Notes: generated from the sequence alone by a model not told the origin. DNA of 64,000 nucleotides from Plecoglossus altivelis (GCA_036571765.1 BROE01000007.1:9107293-9171292); one strand, 5' to 3'. Positions 12,007-25,491 are shown, counted from the first letter of the stretch. Program-made: numbers and translations.

Positions 12007-12544
12007 CTGCAAGAGAAAGGGTTGGAGATCCATACAGGACGCTTACTACTACTAGTGTAGTGTGCACACACACGTACACATTCACAAACAAATATCATAA
12101 TCCCCCCACGCAGTTTGATCGGTTGGGTGAAAATGCATATGTCCCTAAAGCAGGTAGTTTTATGCAGTAAACAGCAGCCTATCTGAAAGCATTATGCAGT
12201 CCAGCCATCAGGGGTTTCTCTGCTCAGGACAATTCAAATACGTTAACCTGTTCACGTACAAACAGCCCTTTCATTTGAACAAGAATTCCAGGTGTTAGGT
12301 GATCCAGACAGTGAATACAATATTAGCCCTCCATATTCCCCTGCTAAGCAAGGTAACAGGTGGCCTCGAGCCACAGCAATATCAGCTAACACTACATTAA
12401 TATCTCCAGAGATCCAGCAATGTCGCATTCATGGAACCAACCTTGGAATTACATTTTTTTACCAAACACTCTTGTTCTCAAGATGGATTTTCTTTTCTTG
12501 CAGACGTCGAATATGAACTGAATGCGAATGTGCAACAGGCTAAG

Positions 12545-12546
<2 letters not shown>

Positions 12547-12597
<51 letters not shown>
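12547..12597. repeat. CA microsatellite
   Basis: About 25 uninterrupted CA units, followed by further short CA tracts to about 12615. Confidence 0.97.
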
Positions 12598-12598
<1 letters not shown>

Positions 12599-15500
12599 GC
12601 ACAAAACACACACACTTCTCCTCCACACAACTCCCCTCCCCCTGTATATTGGGTGAGGGCTGTGCAGAGTAGGGTTCATGCAGAGCCTCACAAGTCAAGT
12701 CAACAAGGCTCCCAAACCAAAGCTGGAACATGTGGCGCTGAACAAAACCCTGCTATTGAAGGTTAGATTGCTCTGCTCGGCCCACAGCTATGTCTGGCTT
12801 ATTGCACTTTTGTCCCACTATCAGTGCCATTACTGCTTGGAGTGAAATGATTTTTGAAGCCTGTTTGGGTTTGTATTTTCCGGTCTCATTCTTTCCTTTC
12901 TTTCTTTTTTTCTCTCTTTGTCTCTGTCTCTTCTCAAAAACATACTGTGGAAATGATGAAGTATAAGGTCCATCAAACAAACACTCTCCTCTCTGCCCTC
13001 CCCCTCCACCCCCCCTCCACCCCCCTCCCCCTACCCCGCCAAAACACACGGTGACTGTTGTCAGTATACATGCAGCTTACAGACAGCATGCAGACTGAGG
13101 TCAGACATCCCATCATAAAGTAGCTCAACCCCAACCAAAGATGAGACTGCATTACCATGGCGACCCCGGTACAGGGGTTGACGCGACAGGTCGTTTGTCT
13201 TTGGAGCTGCTCGCCTCCTCCACCGATGCCTTGAGACACTCCTACAGCAGGGCGGACACAGCCAGACAACAGCTTCAACAACAGCCACCACATACTGCAG
13301 ACTAGCACGTGTGCTTCTGGTAGTCGCGCTTTGTCAGAACATGGAAGCCAAGCCACATCTTTAGTCATCACACACACAGTTTTTCTGCAGGGTGCATGAG
13401 TGTGTTTCTGCCATGTGTGTGTGCGTGTATGCGTGTCTTTGACAGAGCCTCGGAAAATTTCATTACTGAGTTAATTGCACGGTCAACAGCAAAGTATGAA
13501 AACAATGTCAGCAATATTGACAAATCAACAGACTCTGAACAGTGAAAGGCAGTGTTGCCTAATGAAAACTGAACAGATGATTTAAGCCTGCATGCTTGTC
13601 AGTTCTCTGAGGAGCAATAGTCTCTCTCTCTCCCACCCTCTCTCTAGCCCTTCCTCAAGCTACGTTCGTTCTCCCACCACGCTCTTTCTGTCCGCGTCTT
13701 CCTCCCTCTTGTCTTCCTCCCTGTTTGTTCATCCTATCCTCTCTCCTTCTGCATGTGTTCATCGATCCTTCCCTCCGTCCTTCTTTCTTTCCCTCCCACG
13801 TTTCAGCCATGGTCATTCTCCCTCCTGCTAGTCTATCCAGCAGAGCGGTATGGAATGTCTATTAGCTTGCCTTTATGTGATGTCAGAGGCTAACGTTGTT
13901 GATTATTGTGTGATAAATGGTTTTGTCTGGAAGGGTCTCGGATGCTCAGGCAGGAATCAGTCCATTATGGCAACCATGCATGACCAAGACGAACACACAC
14001 CGCAGTCTCCCTCTGTCTGGGGAGTGACCTCTGCCTCTACCTGTGTCCCTGTGTGTCAGGCTTTCTGTCTGGCTTTCTGCCTGTACATTATTGTCTGCCT
14101 GTGGGTTTTCTCCTTAACTCTTTAGAACCTTTCACCATTTACAGCCCTTCCAACCTTCCAACCTGGGCGGGTCTTATCAACTGCTGCGTGCTGATGTGGA
14201 TGGTAGGTGTGAACAGAGCTCCACGGTCCATGGTGATGATGACGATGATGATGATGTCACACCTTTTTCCTGTTATCTGTGGGGTGTTCTGTCCTGAGCA
14301 CCAGAGCTCTTCCACACGCTGCCCTCCTCCTCGTCAGGCGGTTCTCTGTGACACGCAGACACAACACAGACACCATCACGTCATCGGAATCAACAGGTGA
14401 CAGGAGAGCACACGGGAGAGAATATCCTGCCACACGAGAAACTTCTGTAGGTGAGTTGAAACGGAAACCAACGGGAGCGTGTGTGTTTGTGTGTGTGTAG
14501 GTACTGTATGTGTGTGTGATGGGTGAGGCAGTGCAACCCCTGGTATTTATTGGGGGCTGATTGCTGTGTGAATATTGACAGAGTACAATGGGAAAATCAA
14601 TACACTTTCTCCCTAGTCTAATTAGACTGTTTCACACTCACAAAAACACATACACAAATACACACACACACTCGCACCCTTACTCACCCAAGGGAACCTC
14701 AACTAATGAAGAACATTCTGAGTCTGGTAGACAATAAGGTGAACAAATTTCGGTGTGTACATGCATATGTCCCAGCATGCCTATATTTCTCTAATCAATG
14801 TGACTTAATACGAGATAAGACACTGCAGATGGGAGGGAGATGGAGAGGAGGTACTCTCTGTAGTAGATTACTTTATATCAGAATCAATCCCTTTTCTAAC
14901 CCTATTCCCAAACCAGTCATGTTCCTTAGAGAGCTGTGTGTGGATCTATGTGTTGGTGTGTGCTTATGCGCGTCTGTGTGAGTGTGTCTGGGAGTGTGTC
15001 CAGTGAAGCGAGGCCAAGGCTGAGATCACTACAGATGACAGGAGACACGCTGTGTGTGTGTATGTGTGTGTGTATGTCTGCACGCATGTGTGCAGTGTAT
15101 GTGTGCATGTGTGTGCCTAGGCACAGTTGGGTCTCCCCTGTTGACTGCTCCTACGTGGGTTGCAGCCATGCATGACAGGGTGTGGCTGCAGCGTCCCAGG
15201 CTGCATGTGAGGCGCGGGGCCACCTGCCAGGGGGAACCTACACCTGCTGAGCAGACCTGCTGCAGCGCCGCATGGTGGACACGCCTTCTGTTCGCTTCCA
15301 GGCAAACGTCTCATACGAAAACACACGCATGCACACACCCACACACACAGATACGCGCGCGGATACACACACACACAACCGTTTACAGTCAGGAGAAAGA
15401 CGACCTCCATTCACATGCCATGCCCGTGTTGAGCACTTTCAACTGGTAATCGGCAGATTGCTGAGTGTTGCCTGAGGGGCTGAATATACTCGTGAGTGAG

Positions 15501-16175
15501 CGTGTGTATGCATGTGTGTGTATATGCTAGCGTGAGTCCACATTCAAGCGTGCGAATGCACGTGTGGAGGTCTGTGCGCGGCTGCGTGTGCTTAGGTGTG
15601 TGTACGTGTGTAAGAACCTTCCTCTGTGAGTGGGAGTTCATCTCCCCTGATGAGATACTTGATGGTGGAGCAGGGAGCTTCTCCTAGGCCCTCGGCTCAA
15701 AGGCAGGTGCCACGTGCGGCTCGTCAGCCTCCACACAACTGCCACTCACTTCCAACCACATCCAGATCCCACAGAGACTCACAGGGGCCCTGTGCACACC
15801 CCTGGTGGGTGAATGACTAATGACACGCTCCATCTCCCAAGTGAGCGCTATTGATCTGCTTTGAGAGACCTGAGAAATGACATGACAATGGAGAATGTGT
15901 TTTCGAGATGAAACGCAGGACTGGCGCAGATTGATCCCTGCTCTCCAACCCCTTTAACATTAGACCAAGAAGAATAACAAGGTCGAGTAATGGGTTAAAT
16001 GCCTATGTAATAGTTATTGCTGGGTCTTACCATTAGGCAAGTGAGCTGGCAAAGCACCACTATACATATGGTCACATATATACACACACAAGCTCACACA
16101 CAGAGCTTTCTACACAGACAGTAGCCACTCTCACACACAGACAGCCTCACATAATCCCATTCACCTATGTCCTAC

Positions 16176-16316
16176 CTGCAGTGGTGGGGTTTCTCCAGGG
16201 GCCGGGTATCAGTGCCACCCCAGGTGCTGCTAGCCCTGCCATCCTGGCTAGCTGGGCGGGCAGCAGAGACTCCAGCCAGCCCTCCCAGGAGCGGCCCCAA
16301 GAACCAGCTCTCACTC
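16176..16316 (-). CDS. tcerg1l: tcerg1l exon preceding the WW domain
   Basis: This 141-bp exon (47 codons) has acceptor TGTCCTGCAG|GAGTGA and donor CTGCAG|GTAGGA. Its frame is fixed by the WW exon downstream, which must be entered in phase 2. In that frame it reads SESWFLGPLLGGLAGVSAAR and continues through a polar, glycine/serine-rich linker to KPHHC. No domain is recognised. An alternative frame is also open in this exon, but it would hit a stop in the WW exon, so it is rejected. The immediately flanking 13-bp minisatellite (16.54-16.76 kb) is intronic. Confidence 0.72.
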
Positions 16317-16536
16317 CTGCAGGACACACAGGCGCACAGGGTTAAACATGCCATAGCAAAGAGGACATCAGCACACAGGGTTAAACATGCTATGACAGAC
16401 AGCACATAGGCATATATGTGAATCCCGGGTAAGATTTTTGAACAGTTCCAAGCTTGTGTCCAGAGTGTGTTATGTGAGTGTGTGTTGTGTGCCCTGTCCT
16501 CCTGCCCCTCCTCCTCTAAGATGGACAGGACAGAGC

Positions 16537-16762
16537 ACTCCACCCCTGCCCTCCACCCCTGCCCTCCACCCTTGTCCTCCACCCCTGCTCTTCACCCGTG
16601 CCCTCCACCCTTGTCCTCCACCCCTGCTCTTCACCCCTGCCCTCCAACCCTGCCCTCCACCCCTGTTCTTCACCCCTGCACTTCACCCCTGCGACACCTG
16701 CTCTCCACTCCTGCCCTCCTCCCCTGCTCTCCACCCCTGCTCTCCACCCCTGCTCTCCACCC
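16537..16762. repeat. 13-bp C-rich minisatellite
   Basis: The array is built from units like cacccctgccctc (13 bp) with frequent small variants, strongly strand-asymmetric (C/T on plus). It explains the proline-rich plus-strand and glycine/arginine-rich minus-strand open frames. It lies in the tcerg1l intron between the exons at 17.1 and 16.2 kb. Confidence 0.9.
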
Positions 16763-16868
16763 TGGGCATAGCATGACCCACATCTGTACGTTACATAATG
16801 AGTGACAACCACAAGGTTCTTCTCACTGTCCCATCATCCATCCCTTAAACACTCCCAACTGTTAAGTA

Positions 16869-16933
<65 letters not shown>
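16869..16933. repeat. compound GT/GA microsatellite
   Basis: A GT tract switches directly to a GA tract, about 65 bp in all, near the tentative exon at 17.05-17.10 kb. Confidence 0.97.
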
Positions 16934-16936
<3 letters not shown>

Positions 16937-17048
16937 CCTCACTCCCGTGATCAGCATTATCACTGGAGTGTAGACTACTCAGCTCCCTGAGCGGGAGGAT
17001 CTGACACTAACAGCACCGACTCATTCTGCACACAGGAAGTGTTCTCAC

Positions 17049-17102
17049 CTCTCCTCCGCAACGCTGTCTGCCTGCATCCACTTCCATAAGTGCTGCGTCT
17101 TT
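17049..17102 (-). CDS. tcerg1l: tentative small tcerg1l exon
   Basis: This is a candidate 54-bp exon with acceptor AACCTTTAG|A and a good donor GGAGAG|GTGAGA. Read in the phase that joins the following exon, it gives KTQHLWKWMQADSVAEER, which looks like ordinary protein and continues into SESWFLGPLL. It enters and leaves in phase 2. That matches the downstream exon but does not match the phase-1 exit of the exon at 37022-37243. I did not recognise the peptide from memory of the family, so the call rests on splice sites, an open frame and phase fit on one side. Confidence 0.45.
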
Positions 17103-18053
17103 CTAAAGGTTAATTGTGTTTGAAATTAGCAGGCGGAGGCTGAAAATTGCACGGGCTGAGTTGAAGCAGCTGCTGGTCCGTATGAATATGTATGCAGTGT
17201 CCATCTTGAAGTGTGTCTTTATGTGCGTGTGTATGTGAGTGGGAAGTAAAGACACAGAAATGACTCGGTGCGCCACAGCGATGGATGCTCTACAGCAGTC
17301 AGCAGATTCTGACACCTTCAGAAACAATAACTGTGCATGACAATGGCTTTCTTCTCTTAATGAGGTTTTAAATTGGAGAGCTAGGCCAGTCATATTACAG
17401 CGCACAGCAGCGCTGTGTCTGCGTAGGCTGTGTGCGTGCATGTTTCCATTGTGTTAATACTGCTATTGTTTTACGTTTCATTTTTTTTCCGTTTTTTTCA
17501 ATGGTTACACATTGTGACAGCCAATTACACAAGCATTTAGAATCCTGTACCAGTCACTAACAGTCTAAGCTAATGACTGTGTAATAACTTATAATAGACC
17601 ATTATAACTCTCCTGGCAGGGATAATGGTTGATTCAGGGGTTAACAGCCACTCTGTATTGCTTGGAACCAGGAGAGCAGTGACTAGCTAACTGCAGGCTA
17701 ATGACAGCATCCCTTCCAGAGCCAAGCACTGTAACTGGTTAACAGATCCTGGTGGGGTGAGCCAGTTTATCCCACGCAAATGTTGGCGCACACACACACA
17801 CACACACACATACTCCCACATATACGTTCTTCTAACACACATATGGAATACACAGTAACCAAGCATGCACGCACACACACACACATCCACACATTATAAT
17901 TTTGGCTTAGATAAAACCAGGCCTCAACACCATCTCTCTCCAGATCATGCAATCAGATTAAAGATTAAAGAAATGGTGAAGCTGCTTGTATAACCAGACC
18001 ACACTGTGCCAACCTGCTGAGCCATTAAGGGGAGTGTGACTTGTAGACCACAA

Positions 18054-18089
<36 letters not shown>

Positions 18090-19202
18090 ACACACACACA
18101 AACCACTGCGCTTCAAAATCCGTTTGGACCAACAAACACCCCAATCTGCTTTTACAAGCACCGGGCCAGAAGCTGCTTTTGAAACAAACTCCCAGGAGTT
18201 AATCCGTCAGACTTCACCGTGGACTGACCTGCTGAATCCAACGTGTGAACATGACAAGCACCTTGTGTGAAACCACCCTATCACTGCCTCTGAGAGACCG
18301 CCACTAAGGAGCAACACTGCACAACCTGAAAACGTGCTGCCAACACGTTCACAACCCTCTGCGGGGTTTCACGAACATGTTCCCACAGTCTAACACCACC
18401 ATGACTTTCCCTGACACGGCCAGGCTGCTGCTCAGGCTTTGGCAGGCCTTGAAAGCAGTGGCTTCTCTGTACTTATGGAAATATGGCAATATCAAATATG
18501 AATAATGTTTGGAGTGAGAATGGAGAGAAAGGAATGCGCATTTGTGTAATCCTACAAACCCACAGGCACTCAACCACCACAGCTGTGTGGCACATTAGCT
18601 AAGTACATCATGCAGTATTCATGAACATTCATTAGGATCGAAAGTGGAGGGAGAGCCTGGCATTTGGGAAGCGCGTGACACGCAGACCAGACTGGTACAG
18701 TGTTTGTACACAATACTGTCTGAAGTCTTGGTCTAACAGGAAGATGAGTGAGTGTAGTCAGCAGTGTGATCCCCACCGGGTAGATATTCCGTGGCTGCAG
18801 AACATCCCAGAATATCTGTGGGATTTGTCAGGGAGAAGTGGTGAGGACACAGGTGACAGGAAGAGGGGCCTAATATGGGCGCTCTGTTTCCTGTCTGGCT
18901 GACTGAGTCATTGGCTCACTGACTGGCTGGCTTCCTGGACAGGTGACTAGATATCTGCCTTACAGGCTGGCTCATGTATTGACATGATTACCTTCCTTGT
19001 ACTGCTGGACTGTTTAATCAGTAGCTTGTTGTTTTGTCGTCTCCCCTGAGGGTTGGGATGTGATGGGACTGGGAGGGGGGTGATGGGCAGGTAGGATGTT
19101 GGGGGGGGGGGGCAGCAGCACGGACAACGTTGTTGAGCTCTGGACAGTTGAGAGCTAAACAGGTCAGGGACAGAGCAGGCAGGTCAGGGCAAGGTGGCAG
19201 TA

Positions 19203-19250
19203 CAGACAGACAGACAGACAGTACAGACAGACAGATAGGCAGGCAGGCGG

Positions 19251-19291
<41 letters not shown>
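19203..19291. repeat. GACA and GGCA tetranucleotide arrays
   Basis: A cagacagacag stretch (about 19203-19235) is followed by a long GGCA array (about 19237-19291). It is the inverted partner of the arrays at 19.50-19.59 kb. Confidence 0.93.
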
Positions 19292-19293
<2 letters not shown>

Positions 19294-19493
19294 CAGAGAG
19301 GGGGAAGCCAGACAGGCTGAGCTGAACACCATCCAGAAGGCTGCTCCTTCCTCCTATAGACGAGGAGAGGCCCACACATCTGGAGCCTTTTCAGGCTGTT
19401 GCTGTTAGAAGAACTGCCTACCGTTATGCAGGGCTGTCTGTCTACCTGCCTGCTGGCCTGCTTGCAAGCCCACCTGTCTACCAGCCTGCTAGC

Positions 19494-19521
19494 CTACCTG
19501 TCTGTCTGTCTGTCTGTCTGT

Positions 19522-19592
<71 letters not shown>

Positions 19593-19603
19593 TGTCTGTC
19601 TGC
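19494..19603. repeat. TGTC and TGCC tetranucleotide arrays
   Basis: A ctgtctgtctg run is followed by about 65 bp of cctgcctgcctg and a short return to ctgtctg. The TGCC part is complementary to the GGCA array about 220 bp upstream. A CA repeat (19672-19726) follows. Confidence 0.93.
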
Positions 19604-19669
19604 TTGTCAGCTTCCTGTCCAACCACCTGCCTATCTCTACTCCTGCCTGCCATCCTACAACATTCACTG

Positions 19670-19671
<2 letters not shown>

Positions 19672-19727
<56 letters not shown>
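19672..19727. repeat. CA microsatellite
   Basis: About 27 CA units directly downstream of the TGCC array. Confidence 0.97.
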
Positions 19728-19729
<2 letters not shown>

Positions 19730-20416
19730 CAAACACCATGAAAAATCATCTAATCAGTAAAAACCAAGGAAAATCAGCCCTCAGAGTGCAGCTGCTCCTT
19801 ATGTGTTCTTGTAGGAGTGGGTGTAGATGTTTAAAAGGACTGTGTGGAGAAACTCTAAACGGCTGTTGTGGAGTTGTTTCATTAGGACTGGGGCTCGATG
19901 GAGGGTGACGTTAGCTCATTATCAGTAATGCTGGATGATGAGAATGTCAGAGGAGACAGAGAGGAGGCAGCAGAACGAGCTGATGAGGCGTGCGTGTGTG
20001 TTTATGAGTGTGTGTTTGAGTTAGGGGGGCGGGAACAGGTGGAGGGGGGGTGTAAACTAGTCAGAGACAACAGCCCATAACAGCTTTACCACACACATTG
20101 GTAAGCCTTGTCATTGTAATGAACAGTAATCACAAGTGAGCCATCCATTGAGTCCCTGTTAACACGCTGGTGGCCAGTCTACCTTGTCTCCCCCAACACT
20201 TTATGCTTGCTCTGCACGTGTGTGTGTGTGGCTTCTGAAGGTAAATGCCATGTCTTCACCCCATTAACCCTCTTCCCTGTGTAAAGCACTGGAACAGATT
20301 GAAGACAGAGCAGTCCAGAGGACACATGTCAGTTCACAGTTATGTTTGTTCACATTCACACGCTTCTGAAAGATGAGCCTGTAGTAACATCAGGCATCAG
20401 GCAGGCTTTGTTACCA

Positions 20417-20506
20417 TGTAGCTGAGGTGGTTCAGTGCTTCGAAGACAAACTGCGACTTGAGCTCACACCCCGTAAACCCGGGTTTGATCCCGCTCCGTT
20501 GACACC
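20417..20506 (+). mobile_element. possible tRNA-like/SINE-like element
   Basis: The sequence gtagctgaggtggttcagtg resembles a pol III box A. Some 40 bp later cccgggtttgatcccg resembles box B with a pairing TΨC stem, and the intervening length suits a tRNA with a long variable arm (Ser/Leu type). The acceptor stem is imperfect. It may be a diverged SINE head; nothing downstream is recognised. Confidence 0.3.
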
Positions 20507-21573
20507 ACAGGTCGCCACAGAGTGTGATCCGCACTGTGAACTACAAGCGGGGTATCAGAGCGCGGACTAATCCCTGTTTGTCTCTCTGTCCATCCAGGGA
20601 TCTCCAGACAAATGGCTGCTTGGCGTCTGCCACGCATCGATAGCCCCTGATTGCTTTGTGTTTTCAGCCCAATCTGCTGTTACTCTGTCAAACACAGCTG
20701 TGATGGATGACACTCAGGACTCCACCCTCACTCTCTCCAAGGGGAAATCAACAGTGTGGCCAACATTACACTCTCTGCATTTAGATATCTGATCTATAAT
20801 ATTCCGTGTCTGGTAGGATATCTCTGGGTTTTAGAGCATATGCAAGACCAATATGTGGATTTGTTTCCTTTCGACTGAGCTGATTCACGTCATTAACTTG
20901 GAAGCGTTCCTCTGCCGATCAATATTCATCTCTCTATTGATAGTGTGACTCAGTAATCAGTAGGAAGGACCATTGTCATAATGAGCTACTTTATATTTCA
21001 TCATTACATCAACCACAGCCGTTTAACTTCAAAGTGTTCATAGAGTGAACATTTCTCTCTCGTCCCTCTCTCTTTTTCGACTCCTCTGGAAAACTGCATC
21101 AGAGAAACAAAGGCTTGAACGGTGACCCAGTTCAGTCCCAGCATGCATCAGAATGAGCTGAGACATCAGGATCAATGAGAGCAAAGGAGACAGGCATCCT
21201 TACTCTCTCTCCTGCCTCTCCTCGCTGTCTCTCCGTCTCACACACACACACAAACTCTTGCTTATCTCCGCCCCTATGCCTGTCCTATACACTCTAGCTC
21301 CAGAACAGCCACTTGTGCCACCTCCACCCTTCAGCCAGCCCTCCATACACCTTGTTAGTACGAAAACCCTCCCTCTCACTCCACTCGTCCTCTGTCCACA
21401 TTTGCTCTCTGTAGTCTCCCACTGAAGTCTCTCCACAGTCTGGCTTCCTATAGGGCACGTCCACAGCCCTCCGTAGACACTCTCCCATTGAGGGCCTCTT
21501 CAGAGTCACTGTAGAACATCTTTCAGAGAGAGATGCCACATTAGCGTTGAGCTCCAGTGCGTTTATTCTACAG

Positions 21574-21638
21574 GAACACCAGATGGATTCTGACGTAAAG
21601 GAAAGCGACCCGAGAGCTCTAGAAGTCCACTTGAAAAG
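21574..21638 (+). other. orphan exon-like block on the opposite strand
   Basis: A 65-bp plus-strand segment is flanked by an acceptor, TTTATTCTACAG, and a strong donor, AAAAG|GTAAGA. In one frame it is open, reading EHQMDSDVKESDPRALEVHL followed by K and a split codon (phase 0 to 2). It has no recognised partner exons nearby and lies inside the large tcerg1l intron, antisense to that gene. It may be an exon of an antisense RNA or a chance pairing of splice-like motifs. Confidence 0.25.
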
Positions 21639-24600
21639 GTAAGACTCAAACGTCGCAGCCATTACAAGGACTATTCACTACGGGCACTATGGAGCGCCCT
21701 TGATTTACAATATGAAGAATCTGTTGCGTTCTATAGAGCCACTCTATAGAGAGTCCTTCAAGGTCCTCCTGGTTCATGAAGAGATGCCCTAGAGCGATTC
21801 TCCAATCATAGTGATGGAGGAAACATCTCCTGACATGGCTGCATACAGGAAATACTCACATGGGGAAAGTGGGACGGCTACTTACTCTCATTGGCTGGGT
21901 TGGATTACATGCTGAAGTCTGGACTTTGAATGAGCAAAAAGCCAGTCACATGTGACTTAATGTCACACTACCTAATTAGTTATGTCAGTTCAGCAATCTG
22001 CCTCACTTTGATTGTTAGTTGCTTTGTAGATCTGTTCCAACATCTCCTCAGCCTCTGTTTCTCTTCCCGCTCTCTCACACTCCCTGAGTTCCCTGCTGTA
22101 GTTACATTGAAGCACTTATGCTAATCATGCAATTAGCATAACTGCCGCCTCCTACATCCTGCCATGTAGAAGGTCCTGGTTATCATCAATCACACATCTC
22201 CAGAGATGAGAACTGAGAGCTGAACCCAGTGCAGGAGCAGAGAACACAGCAGTGGTAAAATGTTCCACAAGCCGAGTTCGCCAAGGGAGATCATCACCCT
22301 TGAGGATCTCCATTTTAAAAGAAGACAGCAACTAAGTCACAACTTTCCATTTATCTTGAGGACTCAGGTTAACTGACTGTCTACTGCTGTGATAGGTCAA
22401 GTTTGCTGACGATCCTACGCTGTTAAGGTCAAGTTAACTATCTTTTCTCCGCTGTGATAGGTCAAGCCACCTGTCGGCCCTCTGCTGAGATAGGTCAAGT
22501 TAGCTGTCTGTCATCTGTCCTCTGCCTTGCTGTGATAGGCCCGCTAATCTGTCTACTCGACTCCACTGCTCACTCTAGCTATCTGAGAGAAGCTGCGGAT
22601 GTTATTGATCCCGCCTACTAGTCAGAATACTAATTACTGTGCTCCACCTCTCTCATCATGAAAACGGGTCAACAGTGATACTGATCAGAGCCTCTGAAGA
22701 ATGTTAAGCAGTAGAGAGACAAACTCTGTATTGTGCCATACAAGGAACCCTCTTTAGATGATACTGCATAGCCAACAGTACACCACGGTCACATTCATCC
22801 ACTCACCAAAAGGAAGCACCTTTGAAATTGTCGGGACAAACATGATTTTCAAGTTGATTAATAGTAACGTCTTTTTCTTGTTTTTTCCTTGTTTCATGCA
22901 AGGCGATAGGGGAGCCGACAGCCAGAGAGACTGATTACTCATATCCTCCCTGTTGTTCTTTAAACTTACATAGGATTGCATCATGACGGAAGCTTGATCA
23001 ACATTTCACTGGTGTCCAACTCCCTGGCACCACAGCAGAGATACTCGGAGGAGACCACGCCTGAGCTTGGTACCGGTCGATGTGGAGACCTCATCCTTTA
23101 TGCTCTCTGGTTCCTCAGGAAAGAACAATGGGTCTGTGCTCTTGATGTATAGATAATCGACCTATACATATGTGTGTGTATGTGGTGTGGTGTTTGAGCA
23201 GTGGGGATGCTTTTTGACATTTGGTGCAGAAGCAGTTTGGCGTTGGAAATAAGAATGTGAGTTCTTTATCAATGTATTTCTGAGAGGAGTCAGCCACACA
23301 CACAACACCGCCCCCCCTCCCCCACCCCCACTACCACCCAAAACTGCACATATTCGGTTAAATGTTTGTGCTTATCTAATGCTAGACAGATATTTTCTTC
23401 TCGCGCAATCCAATTATAAATCATTCATGAGAGGCAGAGATTTGTGAACCTATCAAACATGCAGAGTTAAGACACAGTATCTCTTCCTCTTGAGATACAC
23501 ATGACTGTGAGTCTACCTCGCTGGCAATCTCTCCCTCCCACAAACACACACATAAACAACCCCCCCCCCCCCCCCCACCCCCCCGCCATCTCACACACCA
23601 ACACATACACTCACTCTGCACCAGCCCAAACCCTGCAGGGATGAGCGCGTGCAGGTGAGGACTGCAGGTGTGTGAGGGGCATGAAGGACACCACAGTATG
23701 ATCAGGTTTGTGTCAGCAGCCCTGTTAAAGAAACAAGCACCAAGCAGAGCATCCGACAAACAGAACACATTTTGCTAATGAAACTCGACGCATTGGTGCA
23801 CTGATGAAATCGGGTCCTTTTCTTTGTCATTTTCTCGAAACGCACTTGGGCTTGAAAATGTAAAGCTCAGCATCTATAATGGCTAAATTGTGATGCCTCT
23901 CTCCACCGAGGTATTGTTGTGGTTGCTAAAAGAACACTTGATGGATTTTTGCTTGTCCAGTAGATAAGCACAACATAGTTATATACAAAACAAAGATGTA
24001 CCATTTGGTGCCATTTGGAATTTTCAATTGACCTAAACCCTCACTGTGATGGTTGAACGTTGCATTATGCATATCCTGGAATTATTTGTAGAAAGAAAGC
24101 TTTCAAACTGTTTTACTATCCTCATATCTGAGTATTGACCAACCGAGTCAACATGGCACACATGTGTATGTGTATTCGCATTTGCTTCAATCTGTATGTC
24201 AGAGCTGCATTAAGTGAATGCACTTGTTTTCAGAAATAGCTATTAACCCGTCAACAAAAGCTTTGAGTGTTTGTTTGTGTTGCTAGTTCTATTGCATAAT
24301 CAATAGCCGAGCTTGTAGAGTGTAGATTCTCTCTGGTTTAAACTGTAATCAACACATCAAGCTTGAAGCCTCTGGCTGCCCCTCCCTTGGTTTGTGTGTC
24401 GACAGGAATCGATCAGCCATTAGATCTTAAGACGCTGTGCGCATCATCTCTGACAGATAAACCTTTTTACAACAGAGTGCTGACATCCTGCTGTCTTCCT
24501 GTCAAACTACCCAGCAGCCCTTATCTAAACATTGACGCCACCCTCTGCAGACTCCCTGGCAGCATGATGGCAGACTAACGTTCAAATCCCCTGGATCCGG

Positions 24601-24971
24601 CGCCCAGTGTTTATGAGGAAACATCTAACAGGAAGTGACTTGTCTAGTCTCCCATGCCAAACCTGTTTGCTTCAAGACCGTCCGCCAATCTGACACAATA
24701 TGACACTACGCATTTGTGATTCACCTTTCCGGATTTGGTTTGTCTCTTGACTGAAACGTTTAGCATGGCAGATTACCTCACCAAGTGCCACAGTTAAACG
24801 TCCACGCTTATAGGTCAGGCGGTGATGTTTTAATTGTATTAAGAACAGTGACGCAAGATAGCCTGGAGATGCTGGCAGCCTGTTCATTAAGATTCTGAAG
24901 CTGACGAACATGCTGCTCTAATTATATTGAAGCTGTTCCCAGGGGACTCAGTTGAGTCTCCACTGCGGTCC

Positions 24972-25148
24972 ACACACCTTTACCACACACACACCTTTAC
25001 CACACACACACACACACTCCCATGAACACATGTGACCCCATACACACACACACACACACTCCCATGAACACATGTGACCTCATACACACACACACACACT
25101 CCCATGAACACATGCGACCTCATACACCCACACCCACACACACACATT
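24972..25148. repeat. CA repeat with 40-42 bp higher-order unit
   Basis: Three copies of a unit combining a CA tract with cccatgaacacatgtgacc start at about 25019, 25061 and 25101. Period variation comes from the CA tract length. Confidence 0.85.
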
Positions 25149-25422
25149 ACAGCCAGCACTAACATACCGACTCAGAAACAGCAGTGAAATACATAATAGT
25201 GGTGGATGAATACATTATTACCAACGCACAGGGGAGATATTCTAATAACTAGAAATTTAACAGGTTGCTGGGGGTAGAGAGCAGAGATTAGCCATTGCAG
25301 TTTGCTTCGCTAAACTCACCTCTTAGCTGCAACAGAACTGGTCTGATAGGTGATCAGCAGAGGCATAGACCTGGACTGAAACTTGGACTTTTAACACTGA
25401 GGTCATGGTGCTAACACACACA

Positions 25423-25423
<1 letters not shown>

Positions 25424-25491
<68 letters not shown>

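Noticed and set aside
15117..15410. GC-richer stretch with open minus-strand frame near 15.1-15.3 kb
   Set aside because: It contains Pst-like ctgcag words that mimic acceptors, but no acceptor/donor pair gives an exon compatible with the neighbouring tcerg1l phases.
21294..21662. 122-codon minus-strand frame starting MAATFESYLFKW
   Set aside because: The composition is plausible, but no domain is recognised and the frame does not give exons whose phases fit tcerg1l; its best splice-like signals are on the opposite strand.
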